Positions 1 to 6,881 are shown, counted from the first letter of the stretch. The stretch: 7,412 nt of DNA from Rhodospirillales bacterium (GCA_018664265.1 JABJOR010000530.1:1-7412), one strand, 5' to 3'. The notes: generated by a model not told the origin, from the sequence alone. Translations and numbers: made by a program.

Positions 1-573
1 ATTGAAGGGCTTATTGATTGTGTCCGTTATGCGGATCGCGAGAAATCATTTGTTACTGATAACGATGCTCTCGGTTTCGGAAGCATGGTCGTTTATGATA
101 AGGCCGGAAGAGCCTTACGTGAAACATACCTTTCTGACATATGGATCAAAGATGATTCTCACAATCAGTGCGCTATTAAAAATCCGGAAAAGATGATTCG
201 TGTTGTTCCTTGTAATTTTGATCAACACGCTGGTAATCGCTTGGTTAGGCCGACGAATAAATCACCTAAGGGCGAAATCAGTCGAAAAAAATCAATGTGC
301 AATAAGACTGCGTGGCTACCTGGGTTTTCTCAGCAAGAGGTTTCCAATGATGATGGTTATCAAACATGGGTCCTAGGAATGTTTACAGATGACTACAGAC
401 CTACTACGGCTGAATTGAGTTTGCCTATAGCTTTTGATGGTCAGTATTTTACCGATTTTGGAAAACGAATTATGCTCATAACAAATGACGGTAAATCGAT
501 TGTAGATCATAAGATTGACGATAAAACTGATGATGCAGTTGAATCTGTAGATATTGAAATTCGTCGACGATAA
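1..573 (+). CDS. Hypothetical protein, 3' portion only (partner of HTH-ImmA/IrrE gene)
   Basis: Frame 1 is open from the first base of the window to TAA at 571-573, giving the last 190 residues of a protein whose start lies outside. An internal ATG at 85 should not be taken as the true start, because the frame stays open upstream of it with protein-like sequence. I do not recognise the family. The fragment looks soluble, with no membrane segment or signal peptide, and mixes charged and aromatic residues. A region around residues 115-160 (TWVLGMF, then LSLPIAFDGQYF) looks like beta-strand-rich folded sequence, and the tail (about 165-190) is acidic, then ends in Arg-Arg-Arg. The stop is one base before the ATG of the HTH-ImmA/IrrE gene, so the two are almost certainly co-transcribed and translationally coupled. 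It could be the effector or toxin, or a substrate, of that regulator; this is inferred from position only. Confidence 0.75.
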   Translation: MEGLIDCVRYADREKSFVTDNDALGFGSMVVYDKAGRALRETYLSDIWIKDDSHNQCAIKNPEKMIRVVPCNFDQHAGNRLVRPTNKSPKGEISRKKSMCNKTAWLPGFSQQEVSNDDGYQTWVLGMFTDDYRPTTAELSLPIAFDGQYFTDFGKRIMLITNDGKSIVDHKIDDKTDDAVESVDIEIRRR

Positions 574-574
574 G

Positions 575-1639
575 ATGTTAAATCCAGAACGTATTGAGTT
601 GGTCCGGTTACGATTGGGACTGACTAAAAGTGGATTCGCAAAAGCTCTTGGCATTGACCGTAAAACGGTTCAGCGCTTCGAAGCTGGGACACATGAATTA
701 AGCCAGAATAGTGTCGACAATCTTATTAAAATATCGGGGTATCCACAGAAATTCTTTGAGAGTGGGAAAATCGATTACCCCAATTCAGAAGCTGTAAGTT
801 TTCGTTCTTTGCGGTCTTTAACAGCAACTTCACGGAATGCTGCGCTAGCTGCAGGCGCTTTAGCTTTTGAATTGGATGATTGGATCAATGAACGCTTTGA
901 ATTGCCCGATCACTCTTTACCCCAATTGGATAATCATACACCAACGGAAGCAGCTATAGCTCTCCGAACCCATTGGGGTATAGGCGAAAGACCCATTGGT
1001 AATATGATAAATATGTTGGAATCACATGGTGTTCGAGTTTTTTCATTATCGGAGGGAACCAGACATCTTGATGCTTACTCTTTTTGGCGTAATGACAAAC
1101 CTTATGTCTTTTTGAACACTATGAAAACTCCTGAGCATAGCCGTTTTGATGGGGCTCATGAACTCGGTCATTTAGTGTTGCATCGGCATGGTGGACCGAG
1201 TCATAGAAATGCTGAAGATCAAGCAAATGCTTTTGCCTCTGCTTTCCTTATGCCTATTGCTGACGTGAAGGCGAGGCTTCCATTCGTGCATGGTCTTAAT
1301 GATCTAATTAGGGGCAAAAAACGATGGAAAGTGTCTACTGCGGCTTTAGCGTACACGCTTCATAAACAGGGTGTTATCTCAGACTGGCATTATCGAGGAT
1401 ATTGCATTGAGTTAAATAAACTAGGTAGAACAAAAGAACCACATGGAATTGAGTCTGAAACCTCCCAAGTATGGCAGAAGATTCTTACCGACCTTTGGCG
1501 TGAGGGAGTAACAATTACACATATTGCTGATGCCCTTAAAATTCCCGAACATGAGTTATCAAATTTATTGTTCGGAATAGCTGCTGCACCAAACACACAA
1601 GAAAAACAAAAGCCTAATAGTTTAAAGTTAGTTGAATAA
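575..1639 (+). CDS. XRE-family HTH regulator fused to ImmA/IrrE-like zinc metallopeptidase domain
   Basis: Predicted 354-residue cytoplasmic protein. Residues about 5-60 form an XRE/Cro-type helix-turn-helix (LTKSGFAKALGIDRKTVQRFE is the recognition region). Residues about 120-235 carry an ImmA/IrrE (COG2856-like) peptidase domain with the gluzincin motif HELGH at 195-199 and a downstream ExxAN...FLMP signature (E214 to P227) that supplies the third zinc ligand in this family. The C-terminal part (about 235-354) is helical and resembles the usual extension of these fusions. In the known family, such proteins act as repressors or derepression proteases in mobile elements, stress responses and toxin-antitoxin loci; the target here is unknown. 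I chose ATG 575 because it sits one base after the upstream stop and gives a normal N-terminus at the HTH. A TTG at 554 would add seven residues overlapping the upstream gene. Neither start has a strong Shine-Dalgarno, which fits coupling to the preceding gene. Confidence 0.92.
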   Translation: MLNPERIELVRLRLGLTKSGFAKALGIDRKTVQRFEAGTHELSQNSVDNLIKISGYPQKFFESGKIDYPNSEAVSFRSLRSLTATSRNAALAAGALAFELDDWINERFELPDHSLPQLDNHTPTEAAIALRTHWGIGERPIGNMINMLESHGVRVFSLSEGTRHLDAYSFWRNDKPYVFLNTMKTPEHSRFDGAHELGHLVLHRHGGPSHRNAEDQANAFASAFLMPIADVKARLPFVHGLNDLIRGKKRWKVSTAALAYTLHKQGVISDWHYRGYCIELNKLGRTKEPHGIESETSQVWQKILTDLWREGVTITHIADALKIPEHELSNLLFGIAAAPNTQEKQKPNSLKLVE

Positions 1640-1645
1640 GGTATC

Positions 1646-1681
1646 CTTTAAAACACGCACTGAAACCTTGTACTTTTAAAG
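1646..1681. repeat. A/T-rich 8-bp inverted repeat after the HTH-ImmA/IrrE gene
   Basis: CTTTAAAA (1646-1653) and TTTTAAAG (1674-1681) are perfect inverted copies separated by 20 bases, beginning 7 bases after the stop codon. The stem is A/T-only apart from one G-C pair and there is no following T-run, so it is a poor intrinsic terminator. It may be a protein-binding site. A third copy of the core, TTTAAAG, lies at 1621-1627 inside the end of the gene. Confidence 0.4.
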
Positions 1682-1842
1682 TTGCGAATGCAGACCGCCT
1701 ACGAACCGGCGCGGGCACGTAGGTCGAAAAGTTCATTCACTACAAGCCGCTGGAGCGTAAAACACTCAATTACCGTTTTTGGGCGGATTTTTGTTATGAA
1801 AGTGCGCATAAAAACTGGATTATGGAGATTTTCTTTGATTTC

Positions 1843-1872
1843 TTCGTACTTTCTCAATAAAACCCTTATAAA
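1843..1872 (+). promoter_or_regulatory. Candidate promoter for the mreCD-mrdA-rodA operon
   Basis: TATAAA (1867-1872) matches the sigma-70 -10 consensus at five of six positions. An 18-base spacer upstream is TTCGTA (1843-1848), a weak -35. A start point near 1879 would give a leader of about 60 bases containing the inverted repeat at 1884-1902 and the DnaA box at 1912-1920. The region is A/T-rich, so chance matches are likely; transcription may also enter from an upstream gene. Confidence 0.25.
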
Positions 1873-1883
1873 AATACACATGT

Positions 1884-1902
1884 TATTGATCGTTAATCAA
1901 TA
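1884..1902. promoter_or_regulatory. 7-bp inverted repeat upstream of mreC, possible operator
   Basis: TATTGAT (1884-1890) and ATCAATA (1896-1902) are perfect inverted copies around a 5-base centre CGTTA. The inner TTGAT...ATCAA resembles an FNR/CRP-superfamily half-site pair, but those normally have a 4-base centre, so I do not assign it to FNR. It lies 35 bases before the mreC start and just before the DnaA box, a plausible position for a dimeric regulator or a small leader hairpin. Confidence 0.35.
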
Positions 1903-1911
1903 GTTCTGACT

Positions 1912-1920
1912 TTATCCACA
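1912..1920 (+). promoter_or_regulatory. Consensus DnaA box (TTATCCACA) in the mreC leader
   Basis: TTATCCACA is the exact high-affinity DnaA-binding nonamer known from bacterial origins and DnaA-regulated promoters. It is 17 bases before the mreC ATG. I see no second consensus box close by, so this is not an origin. It might link elongasome expression to replication initiation, or be a chance match; a nine-base match alone is modest evidence. Confidence 0.4.
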
Positions 1921-1937
1921 AGGAACGTACGCCTCCT

Positions 1938-2882
1938 ATGAATGAAGGCCCACAAGGATTTATCCGGATTGCGCAACCCATTAAAGGGTTAGCCCAGAGG
2001 TTTGCCTATATTGGTTTGATCGTTGCAGCCTTTGCCTTGATGATGCTTGGCAAGGTCGACATTGTTCTTGTTGAACGTGCGCGCACGACGATTACCGATA
2101 CCGTAGCCCCAATCCTGGATATTGTTTCTGCACCCGTGACGAGCGCGACAGCTTTTATCCATCGTGTTGAAGGCTTGTGGGGAATGCATGCAGAAAATCA
2201 AATTCTTCGCGAGAATAATGAACGTTTGATGCAGTGGCAGGCTTTGGCCCGTAAATTGGAAGCGGAAAACAAAGCCTTGCAGAAATTACTCAATTACGTT
2301 CCGGATCTTTCTGTTGGATATATTTCTGCGCGGGTCATTGCCGATACGGGCGGTGCTTTTGCCCATAGTCTGTTGTTAAATGCAGGCAAGCGCGATGGCG
2401 TTCAAAAAGGTCAAGCCGCTGTTACCGGAGAAGGACTCGTCGGGCGGATTGCCGGTGTTGGGGCTCGCTCTTCAAGAATTTTGCTGATTACGGATTTGAA
2501 TTCCAGAATTCCAGTCGTCGTTGGCCCGAACCGCACGCGAGCAATTTTAACGGGCGATAACTCGGACCGTCCTCGAATAATTCACTTGCCGCCCGGAGAA
2601 ACATTATCACCCGGTGATGAAGTAACGACTTCTGGTCACGGTGGTGTTCTGCCCGTTGGTCTTGCTGTCGGGGTTGTGGCGACTGTGAATGAAAATGGTG
2701 CCAGTGTTGAGCCGTATGTGGAAAGAGACAAACTTGAATTGATCCGGGTCGTCGACTTTGGCCTCAGCGGCATCTTGCGCAAACAAGTTATTGAAGAAAC
2801 ACCTGTATCTGCCACATATCCGGAGGTCCAGGCCGTATCAGAAGAAAAAACTGGTGCAGGTGAAGTTTCTTCCGAACAATGA
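1938..2882 (+). CDS. mreC: Rod shape-determining protein MreC
   Basis: Predicted 314 residues, a normal length for alphaproteobacterial MreC. A short basic cytoplasmic N-terminus (1-21) precedes one membrane segment (about 22-45), then a periplasmic region. Residues about 78-118 (AENQILRENNERL onward, EAENKALQKLL) form the coiled coil used for dimerisation, followed by the two beta-barrel domains (about 127-276) with the family's VGRI (GEGLVGRI, 164-171), SRILLITDLNSRIPV and GDEVTTSG (226-233) signatures. Residues 281-314 are an acidic, probably disordered tail. MreC is the periplasmic scaffold that assembles into filaments and activates PBP2-RodA. It is the first gene of the elongasome cluster here, with mreD 58 bases downstream. 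The start is the ATG at 1938; AAGGA at 1920-1924 is the nearest purine-rich site but is 13 bases away, longer than ideal. Confidence 0.97.
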   Translation: MNEGPQGFIRIAQPIKGLAQRFAYIGLIVAAFALMMLGKVDIVLVERARTTITDTVAPILDIVSAPVTSATAFIHRVEGLWGMHAENQILRENNERLMQWQALARKLEAENKALQKLLNYVPDLSVGYISARVIADTGGAFAHSLLLNAGKRDGVQKGQAAVTGEGLVGRIAGVGARSSRILLITDLNSRIPVVVGPNRTRAILTGDNSDRPRIIHLPPGETLSPGDEVTTSGHGGVLPVGLAVGVVATVNENGASVEPYVERDKLELIRVVDFGLSGILRKQVIEETPVSATYPEVQAVSEEKTGAGEVSSEQ

Positions 2883-2940
2883 TATACTGCGTGACATATT
2901 TTGGAACAGCTTTGAAGCTTCCATCAAGTAAGGACGAGCG

Positions 2941-3456
2941 ATGAAGCCAACGTTTGGCCAGCGCCTCGATACAGTAACACGCAACAGCCTGCCAGTATTG
3001 CTTACCCTGCTGTTGGTGCTGTTGAATGTTATACCATTGCATATTCCCGGACTATCACGGGTTATGCCGGTGCTACCCTTGATGGCAGTCTATCATTGGG
3101 CAATTTACCGCCCACAATTAATGCCGCCGCTGGCAGTTTTTCTAATTGGCGCCTGCTATGACGTGTTGTCCGGAACCCCACTGGGGGTGAACGCCCTTGT
3201 TTTCCTGATTGTTTATGGTGTTGTTGTTTTTCAACAAAGGTTCTTTGTCGGAAAATCCTTCGTTGTCGTCTGGTTGGGTTTTGGTTTGATGGCGTTGGGG
3301 GCTTCAGTTGTTTCCTGGATATTGGTTTCTATCCTCGCCGTTGCAGTGGTTGAACCAAAAGCTGTCTTCTTCCAGTTTATTTTGAACTTTAGTTTCTTCC
3401 CTTTGTTGGCATGGCTGTTCTTATACTTCCAAAATGCCTATCTGAAGCTGGAGTAA
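2941..3456 (+). CDS. mreD: Rod shape-determining protein MreD
   Basis: Predicted 171-residue integral membrane protein. Hydrophobic stretches at about 17-34, 41-56, 62-78, 83-97, 106-134 and 142-163 fit the five-to-six-segment topology of MreD. The motif around residues 67-85 (FLIGACYDVLSGTPLGVNAL) is the conserved G-x-x-x-D-x-x-x-G-x-x-x-G-x-N family signature. MreD sits in the inner membrane with MreC and helps regulate the RodA-PBP2 synthase. AAGGA at 2930-2934 is a good ribosome binding site six bases before the ATG. The next gene, mrdA, starts six bases after the stop, so the operon continues. The 58-base gap from mreC is the longest inside the cluster and shows no convincing promoter. 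Confidence 0.93.
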   Translation: MKPTFGQRLDTVTRNSLPVLLTLLLVLLNVIPLHIPGLSRVMPVLPLMAVYHWAIYRPQLMPPLAVFLIGACYDVLSGTPLGVNALVFLIVYGVVVFQQRFFVGKSFVVVWLGFGLMALGASVVSWILVSILAVAVVEPKAVFFQFILNFSFFPLLAWLFLYFQNAYLKLE

Positions 3457-3462
3457 AATTTT

Positions 3463-5367
3463 ATGCATCGCGATTCAGACCGTAATAAACTGTTTGGCCG
3501 GCGAACAGCGATGCTTATTGGCGGGAAGTTCTTTCTGCTTAGCACCCTTACCGCACGTTTGTATTATCTTCAGGTCGTAGAATCCGATAAATACAAGACT
3601 CTGGCGTTTGAGAACCGGATTAATTTCCGCCTGCTCGCCCCACCGCGCGGACGTATTACGGATCGCGCAGGACGCCCGCTTGCGTACAATCAACAAAATT
3701 ACAGGGTGTTGCTGGTTTCTGAAAACACAGAGTCTGTGGAAGGAACATTGAACGCCCTTGAGCAAATTATTGATCTTGGGGAAAAAGATCGGAAACGAAT
3801 TCTACGAGATGTAAAACGCAACCGCAGCTTTGTTCCCGTTACAGTCCGTGAGAATCTCGATTGGTCACAGGTATCGCGAATAGAAGTGAATACACCAGAC
3901 CTGCCGGGTGTGATGATTGATGTCGGTGAAAGCCGTTATTATCCTTATGCGGGTGAGTTTGCCCATGTGTTAGGGTATGTGGCCCCTGTTTCACAAAAAG
4001 AATTAACGGGCGATCCATTGCTTGAATTGCCGGGCTTTCGCATTGGCAAGGCCGGTATTGAAAAGGTTCATGATCTGGCATTACGCGGCGCAGGGGGAAA
4101 TTCGCAAGTTGAAGTTAATGCCTATGGACGGGTAATTCGCGAGTTAGAGCGCAACGAAGGCCTTCCTGGTAGTGAAGTCCGTCTGACACTGGATTTGGAA
4201 TTGCAGCGATTTGCGGCAGAAAAAATTTCTGAGCATAGCGCCTCTGTCGTGGTTATGGATATTCATAGCGGAGAAATTTTGACGTTGATGTCCAGTCCCA
4301 GCTTTGATCCCAACAATTTCAATCAGGGATTATCAAACAAGCAATGGAATGACTTGGTCAGCAATCCACGTTCTCCGTTGATCAATAAATCCATTGGCGG
4401 GCAGTATTCTCCCGGCTCGACTTTTAAAATGATTGTGGCATTGGCCGCTCTTGAAAGAGGGGTTATTACCCCTGACAGCAAATTCTTTTGCTCCGGTAAG
4501 ATGGAGCTTGGAAATGCAACGTTCCATTGCTGGAAGAAACACGGACATGGCACACTTAATTGTTCAGACGCCATAACCCAGTCCTGTGATGTGTTTTTCT
4601 ATGAAATAGCCAAGCGCATTGGTGTTCAGCGAATTGCGGAAATGGCAAGACGGTTTGGTTTGGGTGATGCTCTTGGAATTGACCTTGCTGGCGAGCACGG
4701 CGGCCTAATTCCATCAAATAAATGGAAACAGGAAACGATCGGATCATCCTGGCAGAAGGGTGAAACTGTTATTTTAGGAATTGGTCAGGGTTATATCCTC
4801 GTTACTCCATTGCAATTGGCCGTAATGACAGCGCAGTTGGTCAATGGCGGGATAAAATTAAAGCCACACTTAACCAAACGTTTGCTTAGTCCGGATGGAG
4901 CTGAAGATGCTGTGAATGCTGTCGCAGGTGAAAGCTTGAATGTTTCCAGTGCTAATATGAAGTTGGTGCGCGATGCCATGGCTCGTGTTGTAAATGACCC
5001 TCGTGGGACAACATTCAGATCACGGATTAAAGAAGCGGATATGATGATGGGGGGCAAGACAGGCACTGTGCAGGTGCGCCGAATTTCCAAGGCGGAACGC
5101 GAAACAGGGGTTTTGAAAAATAGTGAACTGGAATGGAAAGATCGTGATCATGCTTTGTTTGTAGGCTTTGCCCCAGTAGACAATCCACGTTATGCCATTT
5201 CAGTCGTCGTCGAACATGGCGGTGGCGGCTCTTCCGTTGCGGCCCCTATCGCACGCGATGTACTTTATGAAGCACAACGTTTGAATATTTTATCGACGGT
5301 ATCGAGTCCAATTGAAGACGCTGATTTGAACAAAAAGGATGGGGTGGAAAATGCCAAGCATGCTTGA
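3463..5367 (+). CDS. mrdA: Penicillin-binding protein 2 (elongasome peptidoglycan D,D-transpeptidase)
   Basis: Predicted 634 residues, typical for class B PBP2. One membrane anchor (about 16-38) follows a basic cytoplasmic tail. The pedestal and dimerisation domain begins with RITDRAGRPLAYN (64-76, the RGxxxDRxG-type class B signature) and runs to about residue 235. The transpeptidase domain has the three penicillin-binding motifs: SxxK as STFK with nucleophile S319 and K322, SxD as SCD (374-376) and KTG (532-534). C343, C356, H362 and C375 lie between and at the first two motifs at spacing close to the zinc site reported in PBP2 proteins. It cross-links side-wall peptidoglycan strands made by RodA, on the periplasmic face under control of MreC/MreD, and is the target of mecillinam-like beta-lactams. 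GGAG at 3450-3453, overlapping the end of mreD, is the likely ribosome binding site. The 3' end overlaps rodA. Confidence 0.97.
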   Translation: MHRDSDRNKLFGRRTAMLIGGKFFLLSTLTARLYYLQVVESDKYKTLAFENRINFRLLAPPRGRITDRAGRPLAYNQQNYRVLLVSENTESVEGTLNALEQIIDLGEKDRKRILRDVKRNRSFVPVTVRENLDWSQVSRIEVNTPDLPGVMIDVGESRYYPYAGEFAHVLGYVAPVSQKELTGDPLLELPGFRIGKAGIEKVHDLALRGAGGNSQVEVNAYGRVIRELERNEGLPGSEVRLTLDLELQRFAAEKISEHSASVVVMDIHSGEILTLMSSPSFDPNNFNQGLSNKQWNDLVSNPRSPLINKSIGGQYSPGSTFKMIVALAALERGVITPDSKFFCSGKMELGNATFHCWKKHGHGTLNCSDAITQSCDVFFYEIAKRIGVQRIAEMARRFGLGDALGIDLAGEHGGLIPSNKWKQETIGSSWQKGETVILGIGQGYILVTPLQLAVMTAQLVNGGIKLKPHLTKRLLSPDGAEDAVNAVAGESLNVSSANMKLVRDAMARVVNDPRGTTFRSRIKEADMMMGGKTGTVQVRRISKAERETGVLKNSELEWKDRDHALFVGFAPVDNPRYAISVVVEHGGGGSSVAAPIARDVLYEAQRLNILSTVSSPIEDADLNKKDGVENAKHA

Positions 5368-6508
5368 TGTTCGTTATGGTGAACCGTCTCTGACCTTGTG
5401 GCAAAAATTTTGGCGCATAAATTGGCTGTTTGTCATTATTTTATGTATTACCGCCAGCGTAGGCTTTGCCATGCTGTATTCGGCCGCTGATGGTAATATT
5501 GATCCATGGGCTTCCCGACAGATGGCACGATTTGGATTTGGCCTGGTTTTGATGACGTGTATTGCCATGGTCGATATCCGGTTCTGGCTGCGGTACGCCT
5601 ATTTTATTTACAGTGCTGCCATGGTCTTGCTAATTGCTGTGGAAATTGCCGGGACTATCGGCATGGGGGCACAGCGCTGGATTGATCTGGGCATTGTTAC
5701 GGTTCAGCCGTCCGAGCTTATGAAGATTGCATTGGTTATTGCTCTGGCGCGATATTTTCATGGTGCTCGGCTGGAAGATGTTCATAGCCCCTTGCATCTT
5801 ATTGCACCTTTAATATTGGTTTTGCTTCCTGCCGGGCTGGTTATGCGTCAGCCAGATCTTGGCACTGCGTTGATGTTGGTGCTTGGTAGTGGTGCAATCT
5901 TTTTTGCTGCCGGTGTGCGTATGTGGAAATTTGGTGTCGTTCTGGCCGTTGCCATATCGTCCCTTCCCATTGGGTGGCAATTCTTGCGGGATTACCAAAA
6001 ACAACGTGTGTTAACATTCTTAAACCCTGAGAACGATCCATTGGGTAGTGGTTATCATATTATCCAGTCAAAAATTGCTCTTGGTTCCGGTGGCGTATTT
6101 GGCAAAGGTTTCATGCAAGGCACCCAAAGCCATTTGAGCTTCCTTCCTGAAATGCAGACGGACTTTATTTTCACCATGCTGGCGGAAGAGTTCGGCATCG
6201 TTGGTGCATTGATGCTGCTTGGGCTTTACAGCATTATTTTGATATACGGTATTTTCTTTTCTTTATCATGTCGAAATCAGTTCGGGCGTTTGGTCGCCAT
6301 TGGCATGACAGCAACCTTCTTTTTGTATGTGTTTATCAACATAGCCATGGTAACCGGATTGATCCCCGTAGTCGGAGTTCCTTTGCCATTGATTTCCTAT
6401 GGCGGCACGGCGATGTTGACGCTGATGATCGGATTTGGAATGTTGATGGGCGTGTACGTCCACCGTGATATGTTGATCGGGCGTCGCTCCAGCGAAATCG
6501 ATGCCTGA
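5351..6508 (+). CDS. rodA: RodA, SEDS-family peptidoglycan glycosyltransferase
   Basis: Predicted 385-residue polytopic membrane protein (about ten segments) that polymerises lipid II into glycan strands with PBP2. SEDS signatures are present: GAQRWIDLG followed by QPSE (106-122), RQPDLGTA (166-173), LGSGYHIIQSKIALGSGG (231-248), and LPEMQTDFIFTMLAEEFG (265-282) containing the Asp (D271) equivalent to the catalytic residue of characterised RodA proteins, then PLPLISYGG (344-352). The start is uncertain. ATG 5351 has purine-rich GGGGTGG just upstream and AAGGA at 5335-5339; ATG 5339 would add four residues but has no room for a ribosome binding site, and ATG 5360 is also in frame. All overlap the mrdA stop at 5365-5367, so translation is coupled. 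FtsW is the paralogous alternative, but the mrdA-adjacent position and sequence favour RodA. Confidence 0.96.
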   Translation: MPSMLDVRYGEPSLTLWQKFWRINWLFVIILCITASVGFAMLYSAADGNIDPWASRQMARFGFGLVLMTCIAMVDIRFWLRYAYFIYSAAMVLLIAVEIAGTIGMGAQRWIDLGIVTVQPSELMKIALVIALARYFHGARLEDVHSPLHLIAPLILVLLPAGLVMRQPDLGTALMLVLGSGAIFFAAGVRMWKFGVVLAVAISSLPIGWQFLRDYQKQRVLTFLNPENDPLGSGYHIIQSKIALGSGGVFGKGFMQGTQSHLSFLPEMQTDFIFTMLAEEFGIVGALMLLGLYSIILIYGIFFSLSCRNQFGRLVAIGMTATFFLYVFINIAMVTGLIPVVGVPLPLISYGGTAMLTLMIGFGMLMGVYVHRDMLIGRRSSEIDA

Positions 6509-6540
6509 GCCTCGCAATGCCACTTCCAGATAAAAGGTGA

Positions 6541-6584
6541 TCGACAAAGCCATGGGGCTTTGCTATATGCGCTCTTGATACAAT
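6541..6584 (+). promoter_or_regulatory. Candidate promoter for tRNA-Lys
   Basis: TCGACA (6541-6546) and TATATG (6564-6569) have a 17-base spacer and match the sigma-70 boxes at five and four of six positions. This would start transcription near 6576, about 19 bases before the mature tRNA. An alternative -10, TACAAT (6579-6584), is a better match but lacks a good -35. The first option overlaps the hairpin at 6545-6562, so one of the two calls may be wrong. Confidence 0.3.
6545..6562 (+). terminator. Hairpin after rodA, weak terminator candidate
   Basis: CAAAGCC (6545-6551) pairs perfectly with GGCTTTG (6556-6562) around a 4-base loop, ATGG. It lies 36 bases after the rodA stop and would be the natural end of the operon transcript. 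No T-run follows (the next bases are CTATATGC), so it is not a canonical intrinsic terminator; it may be a Rho-dependent stop, a 3'-end stabiliser or a chance structure. Confidence 0.35.
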
Positions 6585-6594
6585 AAGGCTATGG

Positions 6595-6670
<76 letters not shown>

Positions 6671-6856
6671 ATGTTTTCAAAGGCTTATTTTATATATTAG
6701 AATACAAATAGATTAATAATTCAAAAAAATAGACATATAGTAGACACTGTGCAGCGTTTCGTAGCCTGTATTGGTAGCTGCATGTGCATTGATCAGCCCA
6801 GAGAATACTCCATCGCAACGCCATGAAAGTCTTCAGCACAGCCTCAGTACAGCTAT

Positions 6857-6881
6857 GGGGGAGTAAGGGGGACTGGGGTGG
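6857..6881 (+). other. G-run cluster (possible G-quadruplex)
   Basis: Four G-runs of 5, 5, 4 and 2 bases (6857-6861, 6867-6871, 6875-6878, 6880-6881) are separated by 5, 3 and 1 bases. Three runs are long but the last is only GG, so a three-tetrad quadruplex is not fully supported; a two-tetrad form is possible. It stands out against the A/T-rich flanks and lies about 100 bases before the Sel1-repeat gene. Confidence 0.35.

Larger units (their letters stand above)
1640..1937. other. Intergenic region between accessory pair and mreC
   Basis: About 300 bases with no convincing gene. It starts with an A/T-rich inverted repeat, then has a short GC-rich patch (about 1690-1765) containing CCTACG (1698-1703 region) and CGTAGG (about 1718-1723) that could pair, and then becomes A/T-rich with candidate promoter and operator elements before mreC. 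Open frames here (for example 1682-1903 from TTG, or 1723-1860 without a start codon) are short, overlap each other and resemble nothing I know. The GC-rich patch could be a remnant of older sequence or a structured leader. mreB, normally the neighbour on this side, is absent. Confidence 0.6.

Noticed and set aside
554..574. TTG start at 554 for the HTH-ImmA/IrrE protein
   Set aside because: ATG 575 is in frame, directly follows the upstream stop and gives a normal HTH N-terminus; the TTG has no ribosome binding site.
1723..1860. 45-codon open stretch without start codon (reads VEKFIHYKPLE onward)
   Set aside because: It looks somewhat protein-like and could be a gene remnant, but a stop precedes it, there is no start, and I cannot match it to a family.
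1886..1900. FNR box TTGAT-N-ATCAA before mreC
   Set aside because: The centre is 5 bases, while FNR sites have 4; kept only as an unassigned inverted repeat.
1682..1903. Open frame of 73 codons from TTG in the gap before mreC
   Set aside because: Basic, low-complexity translation, no ribosome binding site and no family resemblance; it also runs through the candidate promoter and inverted repeat.
3475..5090. Several minus-strand open frames of 60-100 codons inside mrdA
   Set aside because: They lie opposite a strongly supported gene and have no motifs; they are coding shadows.
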